Shown here: one piece after another, positions 25,338 through 33,002 of the stretch
How positions within the stretch are numbered: the stretch's first letter is position 1
Layout of the letters: the number at the start of each line of letters is the position of its first letter
Assembly (NCBI GenBank): GCA_964611095.1
Contig: CAZSWJ010000007.1
Location: 1 to 55,763 of the forward strand
Direction: 5' to 3'
DNA length: 55,763 nt
Source: CAZKJL01 sp964611095
GTDB taxonomy: Bacteria > Patescibacteriota > Gracilibacteria > Peribacterales > Peribacteraceae
Made by a program: the position numbers and the translations under genes
Notes under the pieces: generated by a model
What the model was told of the DNA's origin: nothing
Database searches by the model: none
Seen by the model: only the letters and a program-made list of their open reading frames with translations

Positions 25338-25838
25338 CTCGACTCGGCGTGCTCAGGCGCGGCTCGCTCGTGGTCTCCGGCGCTACGCGCCTTCGACCTT
25401 CTTCCATCAAGCGAATCGAGTGTCCCGAGCAAACATAGTGAGCCGATAGGCGATACTGATACCAATGACATTCTACTTTTACTTAGCTCGATGCACAGAT
25501 AGCTCACTCTATGCATGATGGGTCATGCAAGGATCTTGTTGCATGTGAAGCAAGGCATAATGAAGGAAAGGGCGCAAAGTACACGCGATTTAGGCACCCA
25601 ATTTCCATCACCTACCACGAACAATTCGACACTCTTGTCCGCAAACAAGATAGGGCACATCCCTAACGTCTTGGACTTTTCTGCGACGAATCCAACAAGG
25701 AGAGAAACTAAAATACAGGTACGATCGAGAGATTTTTCGTGAGTTTCCTAGAAGATTTTTTGGAGGACATGGCCGCCAGTTCCTCTCTTATATAAGTGCG
25801 ATATCTCGCGCAGCGCACATGCCGGGTATGTAAGGCTC

Positions 25839-25867
25839 TTGCTTTTTTTATTATTATATTATAAAAT
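25839..25867 (+). promoter_or_regulatory. AT-rich promoter of the cassette I gene
   Basis: TTGCTT (25839-25844), 17 bases, TAAAAT (25862-25867), within a run of T/A triplets. A closely similar AT-rich block lies in the promoter at 40167-40195 on the other strand. Confidence 0.6.
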
Positions 25868-25914
25868 ATACTTGCGCCTGTTCTTTCACAACCAACAAAC
25901 AGGAGGAAGGAATT

Positions 25915-26376
25915 ATGCCGCTGTATGGTTTTCTCCTTATTCCCATCGTCCTCCTTGGGGGGATGGGGGTCGTCTTCGCGATGATTAATTTGATCGCAAT
26001 GACGAAAAAGATGTATTTTAAACTTGAATCCTGGATCCTTCTGATGACCAGGGAAATCGCGCCATGGAAGGTGCGTTGGGATTTGCACAGGATGATGTGC
26101 ATTTACGGCCAAGGATGGCCGGACGAGGACGCCGCGTGGTGGACAACGTGGGGGAACACCACTCTCACGGTCCGTACCAAAAATTATTTTATAATATATG
26201 CTCCCCGGGAGAGCGGGGGAGACGCGGTGATCGTGAAGCCGCGTCACCACCACCAGGAAATGGTGGTGTATCGCTTCGACCGAAGCGGCGTCCCGGCAGA
26301 AGCCGGGACTGCGCCCATTCGGAAGATGCTGATCGAGGTGGCAAGTCGTGCCACCTCGAAGCCCATTCTGTTTTAA
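25915..26376 (+). CDS. Unknown protein with N-terminal membrane helix
   Basis: 153 residues: a membrane helix (about 3-30, LLIPIVLLGGMGVVFAMINLI), then a soluble part rich in Trp and basic residues (KVRWDLHRMMCIYGQGWPDEDAAWWTTW is split here by no known motif), then a His-containing KPRHHHQEM. The family is not recognised. ATG 25915 is preceded by AGGAGG at 25901-25906, 8 bases upstream. It is the only textbook Shine-Dalgarno seen in the window, which argues for transfer. Its 3' half is a chain of perfect short inverted repeats at DNA level. Confidence 0.7.
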   Translation: MPLYGFLLIPIVLLGGMGVVFAMINLIAMTKKMYFKLESWILLMTREIAPWKVRWDLHRMMCIYGQGWPDEDAAWWTTWGNTTLTVRTKNYFIIYAPRESGGDAVIVKPRHHHQEMVVYRFDRSGVPAEAGTAPIRKMLIEVASRATSKPILF

Positions 26377-26400
26377 TTTAATTCATCTGACAGGCGCACC

Positions 26401-26434
26401 ACAGGTGCGGGACAATTGTCCCGCACCTGTTTTC
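26401..26434 (+). terminator. Perfect 30-base palindrome with T-run
   Basis: The 15 bases ACAGGTGCGGGACAA (26401-26415) are followed directly by their exact complement (26416-26430), then TTTT. It is likely the terminator of the preceding gene, and the last of a chain of hairpins that begins near 26107. Confidence 0.8.
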
Positions 26435-26444
26435 AGCTGCATGA

Positions 26445-26533
26445 GCGACAGTTGCGATGTTTTTAGGACTTTGTACCAACCCACCATTGCCTCGATCACG
26501 GAGTTCGTTATTGTTCCCCGTGGGGCTGCCACT
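26445..26533. repeat. Cassette-end repeat, copy A, ending in tRNA-Glu 3' sequence
   Basis: It shares with 27149-27233 the blocks GCGACAG, TGCGAT, ACTTTGTACCAA and CATTGCCTCGA in the same order and spacing (within one base). A divergent stretch and then GGGCTGCCA follow in both. Copy A ends with 13 bases identical to the tRNA-Glu 3' end. It fits an attachment-site remnant. Confidence 0.7.
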
Positions 26534-26538
26534 ATAAT
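26511..26538 (+). promoter_or_regulatory. Leaderless promoter of dsbB
   Basis: TTGTTC (26511-26516), 16 bases, consensus TATAAT (26533-26538), then 6 bases to the ATG. Transcription should begin at or next to the start codon. The spacer is made of the copied tRNA-Glu 3' end. Confidence 0.75.
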
Positions 26539-26544
26539 AACGAT

Positions 26545-27132
26545 ATGCACTTCCTCGAATCACACTCATCCCTCGTCATTCAAACCCTTTCCGTACTGAC
26601 GGTATTAGGGCAAGTTGTCGCAGCGACACTCATCGCCTGCTTGGTCGTAGAAATTATTTCCAAACGTCATTCTCCATTTGTCTCTTGGGTATCGCGTCAC
26701 GGACTACTCCTTATGTTGATCGTTGCGGCTGCCGCGACATCTGGCAGTCTCTACTTTTCGGACATCGCGGGATGGACACCCTGCAAAGACTGTTGGTACC
26801 AGAGAATCTTCATGTACCCGCAGGTGTTACTGCTCGCTGTCGCACTCTGGAAAAAGGATAGACACATCGCCCTCTACATTCTGACTCTCTCGATCATCGG
26901 TATGGGTATCGCTATCGATCACTACGCTGAGCAAGTGGAAGCAGCATTTGCAGCAGTGGGCGCACCCGAGATCGATCCTCTCATCCCGTGTGATAATTCC
27001 GGTGTCTCCTGTGCCAAGACCGAAATTCACTTCACCTTCGGGTACATCACCATTCCGATGATGGCGTTGACAGCCTTCGTCCTCAATATGATTGGTTCGT
27101 TGTTTATGTTGAGGCAACAGAGAAAGGCCTGA
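26545..27132 (+). CDS. dsbB: Disulfide bond formation protein DsbB/BdbC
   Basis: Inner-membrane oxidoreductase that reoxidises a DsbA-like thiol oxidase using quinone. The 195-residue protein has four to five membrane helices. The first redox pair is in TPCKDCWYQR (Cys-x-x-Cys). The second pair is in the outer loop IPCDNSGVSCAK. Both pairs are intact, so it should be active. No dsbA is present in the window. The gene is flanked by direct repeats ending in tRNA-Glu 3' sequence and has a leaderless promoter. Confidence 0.93.
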   Translation: MHFLESHSSLVIQTLSVLTVLGQVVAATLIACLVVEIISKRHSPFVSWVSRHGLLLMLIVAAAATSGSLYFSDIAGWTPCKDCWYQRIFMYPQVLLLAVALWKKDRHIALYILTLSIIGMGIAIDHYAEQVEAAFAAVGAPEIDPLIPCDNSGVSCAKTEIHFTFGYITIPMMALTAFVLNMIGSLFMLRQQRKA

Positions 27133-27148
27133 GAAGAATCAGGCAACT

Positions 27149-27233
27149 GCGACAGCTGCGATATTGTTGAGCACTTTGTACCAATAGGTCATTGCCTCGA
27201 ATAGACTTGTTTGAAAACCCTCTCGGGCTGCCA
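27149..27233. repeat. Cassette-end repeat, copy B
   Basis: Second copy of the repeat at 26445-26533, 16 bases after dsbB. The conserved blocks are GCGACAG (27149), TGCGAT, ACTTTGTACCAA and CATTGCCTCGA. It ends GGGCTGCCA, nine bases of the tRNA-Glu 3' end. The following 27234-27329 shows nothing recognisable. Confidence 0.7.
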
Positions 27234-27329
27234 TTTCATCACGAAAGGGACTTCGTCCCTCTCATGCACTCTCCCTCAAAAAGGTTTCGCTCCAGGCAAG
27301 CGGAGCTTGCCTTCGCGATCTTCTTAAAA

Positions 27330-28970
27330 CTACTCCGCCATCATCACGACTTTCACGATCTTGAGGTCGTCGTAGGAAACCTTGCCTTTGAGCGCCTCGA
27401 ACGCCTCGCGCATGGAACTTAAGCCCCGCTCTTCGTAGAGCTCGCGGATTTGCTCGGCGTGGCGGATGTTTTGGATGAGGTAACCGATGGACGGCGCCTC
27501 GCCTTTTCCGATGAGCTTCTCGATGTACTTGAGCACGGTCGCCACCGTCATGCCGCATTCCTGTGCGATGAACGCCAAATCTTTCCGTTCCTCGAGGAGA
27601 CGGCGCGTCTTTTCGATGCGTTCGTGGAGTGAGAGTGCGGAGCGGGACGGAGTCGCCGCGGCTTCGGGTTGCTTCGTCACTTCGAAGACGGCGCGTGGCT
27701 TGTACTTCTTGGCCCTGTCCGCGAGCGAGTCATAGAAGGAGGTGACGAGTGCGTCGGCGCGGATGGAACTGGGGCTCCAGCGTTCGATGAGAAGCCCACT
27801 CCCCGACCGCACGCGGCTCAGAGCCACGTACGCCTGGCCCGGCTCCCAGAGCTGGTGCAAGTCCACGATCATGCGGTCCAATGTTGCGCCCTGCGCCTTG
27901 TGAATCGTCGTGGCCCACGCGAGCGACACGGGGAAGTTCCATGCCTGCATGACTTCGTTGCCATCGCCGTCGAGCGAGAGGAATTTGTACTTCTCTACCT
28001 CGATGTCTTCACCGGTGAAAAGTCGCACATGCAGAAGTTCCTCTTCCACCTCAAGCACGTGACCCAAACTTCCGTTCACGAATTTGTATTCACCCGATAC
28101 GTCGTTCTTGCGCATCATGATGAGCGCACCGACCTTGAGGAGCAGTGTGTCGGGGATCGGCAAGTTACGCTTGGCGCTGTCCAAATACCTCTCATGGCCC
28201 ACGTAGCGCGTATCGACGGCGTACTCTTTGCCGGGCAGCGTCTGCAGGCGGAGCACGTTGTACGCATCCGCCTTGGCGCGGTGCGGATACAGGCGCGTTG
28301 CGTCGATAGTTTCCGATGATGCGTGGATGTGGCGATTCAAAAAGTCATGGACTCTGTCGTTCACGACACCGTCACGAACGAAGTTCAGGATTTCCAGGAA
28401 CTCGGTGTCCTGGGTACGCATGACGGTGGAGAGAAGCGCCGGTTCGAAGTCGCTCTGCTCCCATGCGGCGTGCAAAAACCCCCAGTCTTTGGTCTGGGCA
28501 CCCGGAGTGACCGGCGGCAGCTGAGCAAAGTCCCCCACCGCGATGATCCTGAGGCCGCCCCACGGTTCGTTGCTCTGCCTGGCGCGACGCGCCACGGCAT
28601 CGGCCGCCATCAGCATGACGCCCGAGAGCATGGAGATCTCATCGATGATGACGCAGCTCGCGCGTTGCAAGCGATTGAGGACCCTGCGACTCCGAAGTGC
28701 GGTCTCTACAGCGGCAGCCGGACCTCCTTCCATGATGCCGAGGCCGAAGAAACTGTGGAACGTTCTGCCTCCCACGATCATCGCCGCCGCTCCCGTACTC
28801 GCGACGATGGGAAAATCGTCGGAACCTTTGCCTCGCAAATAGCGGTCCAAGAGGTAGCTTTTGCCGGTTCCGGCTGCACCGGTCAGAAAGACGTTTCCTT
28901 GCCTCTCCAGGACATCCAGCGCCTTGCTTTGGCAGGTGGTCAGGCCGTCGGACGGAGAGGAGGAATACAT
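27330..28970 (-). CDS. PIF1-like DNA helicase with C-terminal helix-turn-helix domain
   Basis: Superfamily 1B 5'-to-3' helicase, 546 residues. Walker A is GAAGTGKS (31-38) and Walker B is CVIIDEISML (D110-E111). It also has VGDFAQLPPV (motif III), LLSTVMRTQD, and the UvrD_C_2-type ATTIHKAQGATLD and AYVALSRVRS. From about residue 440 a region follows (TRRLLEERKDLAFIAQECG.., TVATVLKYIEKLI) like the HTH_40 domain of RecQ. PIF1 enzymes act on stalled forks and G-quadruplexes. The start at 28970 gives the helicase N-terminus; the frame extends 17 codons further into the marR promoter region. Confidence 0.88.
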   Translation of the reverse strand: MYSSSPSDGLTTCQSKALDVLERQGNVFLTGAAGTGKSYLLDRYLRGKGSDDFPIVASTGAAAMIVGGRTFHSFFGLGIMEGGPAAAVETALRSRRVLNRLQRASCVIIDEISMLSGVMLMAADAVARRARQSNEPWGGLRIIAVGDFAQLPPVTPGAQTKDWGFLHAAWEQSDFEPALLSTVMRTQDTEFLEILNFVRDGVVNDRVHDFLNRHIHASSETIDATRLYPHRAKADAYNVLRLQTLPGKEYAVDTRYVGHERYLDSAKRNLPIPDTLLLKVGALIMMRKNDVSGEYKFVNGSLGHVLEVEEELLHVRLFTGEDIEVEKYKFLSLDGDGNEVMQAWNFPVSLAWATTIHKAQGATLDRMIVDLHQLWEPGQAYVALSRVRSGSGLLIERWSPSSIRADALVTSFYDSLADRAKKYKPRAVFEVTKQPEAAATPSRSALSLHERIEKTRRLLEERKDLAFIAQECGMTVATVLKYIEKLIGKGEAPSIGYLIQNIRHAEQIRELYEERGLSSMREAFEALKGKVSYDDLKIVKVVMMAE

Positions 28971-29002
28971 GAGCGGACCGATGGTAGCACTCGGCGAAAC
29001 TC

Positions 29003-29039
29003 TTGACTGCCCCGAATACATAGGTAAGATACTTACCTA
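29003..29039 (+). promoter_or_regulatory. marR operon promoter and palindromic operator
   Basis: TTGACT (29003-29008), then a perfect palindrome TAGGTAAG-ATA-CTTACCTA (29021-29039) that covers the expected -10 (TAAGAT, 29025-29030). Its position on the promoter of a marR gene suggests the binding site of that repressor, so the operon would be self-regulated and induced by a ligand. Confidence 0.75.
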
Positions 29040-29044
29040 ATTTT

Positions 29045-29485
29045 ATGCCGTCACGCAGCGAACTCATCGAACGGCTCCAAGAAAATTTCCAGAGCATCCG
29101 CCGCAAGCTGATGTCCAAGGATATGGCGAAAGCACACAAAGATCTGTGCGACATCACGCCGTCACAATGGGGTGTGTTGCGCGTCATACATAAGAAAGAA
29201 CGCGCGAGCACCAAGGAACTCGCCGCACATTTGGACATCTCGAGCAGCGCCGCCACGCAACTCGTGGACGCACTCGTGAACCACGGTCACCTGAAGCGTT
29301 CCGGCAATCCCGATGACAGGCGCTCGCAGTACATCGAGCTCTCCCCCACGACCCGCAAGCGAATGAAAGTGCTGCGACAAGCGCACTTGGAACGCCTCTC
29401 CGAGATTTTCTCCGCGCTCAGCGACAAGGAACTCGCCGCGTATCTGAAGCTCAGCGACAAAGTCTCACGTCACGCCGCGCAGTAA
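29045..29485 (+). CDS. MarR-family transcriptional regulator
   Basis: 146-residue winged-helix repressor. The HTH core reads TPSQWGVLRVIHKKERASTKELAAHLDIS, then SAATQLVDALVNHGHLKRSGNPDDRRSQYIEL with the DDRR wing motif. MarR proteins bind as dimers and release DNA when bound to phenolic or drug-like ligands or oxidised. It is followed after 3 bases by a two-gene ABC exporter, the classic drug-efflux arrangement, and preceded by a palindromic operator. Confidence 0.93.
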   Translation: MPSRSELIERLQENFQSIRRKLMSKDMAKAHKDLCDITPSQWGVLRVIHKKERASTKELAAHLDISSSAATQLVDALVNHGHLKRSGNPDDRRSQYIELSPTTRKRMKVLRQAHLERLSEIFSALSDKELAAYLKLSDKVSRHAAQ

Positions 29486-29488
29486 CCC

Positions 29489-31222
29489 ATGAAACCCCCG
29501 AACACTCCGCACACCGGCAAACCGAAGCGCACCCTCACGGGGCTCCTGAAGCCCTACAAGGGCTGGATCGTGCTGCTCGTTCTCTTTGCGGTCATCAGCA
29601 ACGCATTCAACTTGGCGATTCCCATCATTCTGTCGCGGGCCATCGACGCGTTCATCGACGAACGATTCGACTTGGGGTCGGTGATCCAATTTTTCGTCGC
29701 CGCACTCGCCATCTTCGTCTTCGCATACTTGCAAAGCTTGGTGCAGACGTACGCGTCGGAGCGGGTGGCGAGGGACATCCGCAAGGAAACCTCCGAGAAA
29801 ATTTCACGTCAGAGCTACGCCTTCGTGCAGAACATCACCCCAGCGACACTACTGACGAACCTCACGTCCGACGTCGATGCGGTGAAGCTGTACGTCTCGC
29901 AAGCCGTCGTCACGATCATTTCGTCGATCTTCCTCATCGTGGGTTCGGGGGCGCTCTTGCTCTCGCTGAACTGGAAGCTGGCGCTCGCGGTGCTGGCGAT
30001 TCTCACACTGATCGCGGGCACGTTCTTCGTCATTTTCCGCAAAGTCCGCACGCTCTTCAAGATTTCGCAGGAGATCATCGACAGGCTCAACAAAGTCATC
30101 AACGAAAGCATCTTCGGATCGGCGCTGATCCGCGTGCTCAACTCGCAACACTACGAATACGAAAAGTTCTTGGTGGCGAATACCGACGCCAAGAGCCTGG
30201 GGCTCAAGATTTTGCGGCTGTTCGCCACCCTCATCCCCGTCATCACGTTCGTCGGCAACATCGCGGCACTCACGATTCTCGTGCTGGGCGGACATTTCGT
30301 CATCGCGGGAACGATGTCGCTCGGCGAATTCGCCGCGTTCAACAGCTACCTCTCCATTCTCATCTTCCCGATCATCATGATCGGCTTCATGAGTACGGTC
30401 ATCGCCCGCGCTTCGGCCTCCTATAAGCGCATCACCGACGTGCTCGAGAGCGAAGAGCACAAAGAAACGGGAACGGATACGTCGCCCATCAAGGGTGACA
30501 TCGAAGTCCGCGACGTCAGCGTGATGTTCGGCGAAAAAGCGGCGCTCAAGAACGTGTCATTCAAGGTGAAAGCCGGCACGCGCACCGCGATCATCGGACC
30601 CACGGGAGCGGGCAAAACGCAGCTCCTGCACTTGCTCACCGGCCTCATGCCGCCGACCTCGGGCACCGTGCTCTACGACGGAAAACCCATCGACGACTTC
30701 GAGATGGCATCGCTCCACCGCCAAGTGGGACTGGTGTTCGAAGACAGCGTCATGTTCAACACGACGCTCCGCGAGAACATCGCGTTCGGCGATGCGGTGA
30801 AAGAAGAAGACATGAAACGTGCCGTCGATACCGCCGAACTCCATGACTTCGTCGAAGCGTTACCGCAGAAGATGGAAACCATCGTCTCCGAACGCGGCAC
30901 CAGCCTCTCCGGCGGCCAGAAGCAACGCATCATGCTTGCCCGTGCTTTGGCGCTGAACCCCAGGATTTTGCTGCTCGATGACTTCACCGCCCGCGTGGAC
31001 ACGCAGACCGAGCAAAAAATCCTGGCGAACGTCGCCAAAAATTATCCGGAGATCACGCTCGTTTCCATCACGCAGAAAATCGCGTCGGTGGAGAACTTCG
31101 ATCACGTCATCGTTCTCATGGAAGGAGAACTGCTCGACCAAGGAACGCACAAAGAGCTCCTGAAAAAGTCACCCGAGTACGTCCAGATCGCCGATTCGCA
31201 GCGTTCCACCGAACACGCATGA
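29489..31222 (+). CDS. ABC exporter half-transporter, degenerate ATP site
   Basis: 577-residue type IV (multidrug/lipid) exporter: six membrane helices (about 20-310), then the ATPase with Walker A GPTGAGKT, signature LSGGQ and Walker B RILLLDDFTARVD. The catalytic Glu is replaced by Asp and the H-loop His by Gln (SITQK), so this ATPase holds the inactive site. The canonical site lies in the partner gene. This is the signature of heterodimeric exporters such as BmrCD or TM287/288. It overlaps the partner by 4 bases (ATGA). Confidence 0.93.
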   Translation: MKPPNTPHTGKPKRTLTGLLKPYKGWIVLLVLFAVISNAFNLAIPIILSRAIDAFIDERFDLGSVIQFFVAALAIFVFAYLQSLVQTYASERVARDIRKETSEKISRQSYAFVQNITPATLLTNLTSDVDAVKLYVSQAVVTIISSIFLIVGSGALLLSLNWKLALAVLAILTLIAGTFFVIFRKVRTLFKISQEIIDRLNKVINESIFGSALIRVLNSQHYEYEKFLVANTDAKSLGLKILRLFATLIPVITFVGNIAALTILVLGGHFVIAGTMSLGEFAAFNSYLSILIFPIIMIGFMSTVIARASASYKRITDVLESEEHKETGTDTSPIKGDIEVRDVSVMFGEKAALKNVSFKVKAGTRTAIIGPTGAGKTQLLHLLTGLMPPTSGTVLYDGKPIDDFEMASLHRQVGLVFEDSVMFNTTLRENIAFGDAVKEEDMKRAVDTAELHDFVEALPQKMETIVSERGTSLSGGQKQRIMLARALALNPRILLLDDFTARVDTQTEQKILANVAKNYPEITLVSITQKIASVENFDHVIVLMEGELLDQGTHKELLKKSPEYVQIADSQRSTEHA

Positions 31223-32979
31223 ACTACGCACTCTCCTCCCCCGCAGGCACTCCCAAAGCCGCAAGCGCGTTCTCCGCGCTCGCCAAGCTGTGGCCGATCC
31301 TCAGGCCCGACCGGAACAAACTGCTCATCACGCTCGTGTGCGTGCTCCTGAACGCGGGGCTCAACCTGCTGGCACCGCTCCTCATCGGATACACCATCGA
31401 TACCTACATTCAAGACCTCGATTTCGGCGGCGTGCTTTTCTTCGCCGGAATTCTCGTCGTGATCTACGTCGTCGCGTTCGTCGCCAACTATTTCCAAACG
31501 ACGCTCATGGGCGGAGTAGGACAGAGGCTCCTCTTCAATCTGCGAAACCAAATGTTCCATAAACTGCAGGAGCTCCCCGTAGCCTTCTTCAACCAGAACA
31601 AGTCCGGCGACCTCATTTCCCGCATCAATAACGATACCGACAAATTGAACCAGTTCTTCTCGTCGGCGCTCATGCAGTTTACGAACAATGCGTTCCTCAT
31701 CGTGGGTTCCGCCATCTTCCTCCTGAGCATCAACATTCGGCTCGGCTCCGCGGCACTCGTGCCCGCCGTCGGGCTTGTGGTCGTCTCACGAGCGCTCTCG
31801 GCGTGGATCCGCCGCAAGAACGCGGCGAGCATGCAGGCGCTCGGCGGCATGAGCGGAGAGATCCAAGAGAGCCTGTCGAACTTCAAAGTGGTGGTGGCAT
31901 TCAACCGTCGCGATTACTTCCGCAAAAAATTTGAGGAAACCAACGAAGCCAACTTCACGACGTCCGTCTCGGCCGGCATCGCCAACAACATCTTCACGCC
32001 GATCTACGGTTTCTGCGGAAACCTGGCCCAGCTCATCGTGCTGACGTACGGCATTTATCTCATCGCACAGGGCAACTTCACCGTGGGTCTCCTCATCAGC
32101 TTCCTGAGTTACGTCACGAGATTTTACGATCCGCTGCGTCACATGGCGCAGATTTGGGCGATCTTCCAGGCTGCCATGGCGGGCTGGGACCGCATCTCGG
32201 CCATCATGGCGCTGGAATCCGACATGACGGTGATCAAGGACGATGTGACGAGGCAGAACGCACCGCTCCTCAGCTTCGAGAACGTGCACTTCAAGTACCC
32301 CGACGGCAAAGAAGTGCTGCACGGCATCGACCTCACGCTGGAACGCGGCAAGACGTACGCACTCGTGGGCCCCACGGGCGGTGGAAAGACGACAACGGCG
32401 TCTCTGATGGCCCGCCTGTACGACCCGACCGAAGGCAAAGTGTTGCTCGACGGCAAAGACATCCGTTCGTACGAACCGGCCGAGCGCACCAAGAAAATCG
32501 GCTTCATTCTCCAGGAACCCTTCCTCTTCTCGGGCACCGTGCGCGAGAACATCCTGTACGGAAACGACGAGTACAAGAACTTCTCGAACGAACAAGTCGT
32601 GGACGCTCTCAAGAAAGCGAACGTGGAGTCGCTTCTCGCCAGGTTCGACAAAGGACTCGATACAAAGGTGACGAGCGGCGGCGGAGAAATCAGCTTGGGC
32701 CAGCGCCAGCTCATTGCGTTCATGCGCGCCGTGCTCAAGGACCCGGACGTTCTCATTTTGGACGAAGCCACGGCGAACATCGACACGGTGACGGAGAAAT
32801 TGCTCGAAGAAATTTTGCAAAAGCTCCCCAAGCACACGACGCGCGTCATCATCGCGCATCGCCTCAATACCATCGAGAACGCGGATGAAATTTACTTCGT
32901 GAACTCGGGTGAAGTGGTACGCGCAGGCTCGCTCCAACACGCGCTGGAAATGTTGTTGCAGGAGAAACGAGCGAGCTGA
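31219..32979 (+). CDS. ABC exporter half-transporter, canonical ATP site
   Basis: 586 residues with six membrane helices and an ATPase domain with Walker A GPTGGGKTT, Q-loop GFILQEPFLF, signature ISLGQRQ, Walker B DVLILDEATANID (catalytic Glu present) and H-loop VIIAHRL. The signature lacks the usual LSGGQ form, as expected for the half that faces the degenerate site. Together with the previous gene it forms a heterodimeric exporter controlled by the MarR regulator. The substrate could be drugs or lipids. Confidence 0.93.
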   Translation: MNYALSSPAGTPKAASAFSALAKLWPILRPDRNKLLITLVCVLLNAGLNLLAPLLIGYTIDTYIQDLDFGGVLFFAGILVVIYVVAFVANYFQTTLMGGVGQRLLFNLRNQMFHKLQELPVAFFNQNKSGDLISRINNDTDKLNQFFSSALMQFTNNAFLIVGSAIFLLSINIRLGSAALVPAVGLVVVSRALSAWIRRKNAASMQALGGMSGEIQESLSNFKVVVAFNRRDYFRKKFEETNEANFTTSVSAGIANNIFTPIYGFCGNLAQLIVLTYGIYLIAQGNFTVGLLISFLSYVTRFYDPLRHMAQIWAIFQAAMAGWDRISAIMALESDMTVIKDDVTRQNAPLLSFENVHFKYPDGKEVLHGIDLTLERGKTYALVGPTGGGKTTTASLMARLYDPTEGKVLLDGKDIRSYEPAERTKKIGFILQEPFLFSGTVRENILYGNDEYKNFSNEQVVDALKKANVESLLARFDKGLDTKVTSGGGEISLGQRQLIAFMRAVLKDPDVLILDEATANIDTVTEKLLEEILQKLPKHTTRVIIAHRLNTIENADEIYFVNSGEVVRAGSLQHALEMLLQEKRAS

Positions 32980-33002
32980 GACGGCCTGCCCGTCATTTTT
33001 TC
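32980..33002 (+). terminator. Probable terminator of the marR-ABC operon
   Basis: GACGG (32980-32984) pairs with CCGTC (32990-32994), then A and a run of Ts. The stem is short and overlaps the 3' end of the convergent gene. Confidence 0.55.

Larger units (their letters stand above)
25338..26533. mobile_element. Predicted tRNA-Glu cassette I
   Basis: This segment starts at the tRNA-Glu 3' end and finishes with TGGGGCTGCCACT (26521-26533), identical to 25327-25339. The distal copy is preceded by a repeat (26445-26498) shared with the end of the next segment. It holds one gene with a canonical Shine-Dalgarno, unlike the rest of the window, and an unusually hairpin-rich stretch. The 577 bases 25338-25914 contain no convincing gene apart from the promoter at 25839. 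No integrase is present, so mobility is inferred. Confidence 0.55.
26534..27233. mobile_element. Predicted tRNA-Glu cassette II (dsbB)
   Basis: About 700 bases that begin right after the first tRNA-end copy and finish with GGGCTGCCA (27225-27233), preceded by the second copy of the cassette-end repeat. The only gene is dsbB. The structure is the same as cassette I but smaller. No recombinase gene is present. Confidence 0.5.

Noticed and set aside
25338..25914. Small frames of 60-103 codons after tRNA-Glu
   Set aside because: None has a start context, codon bias or recognisable motif; one runs through the tRNA itself.
26445..26533. A second, degenerate tRNA gene
   Set aside because: Only the last 13 bases match tRNA-Glu; no cloverleaf can be drawn upstream of them.
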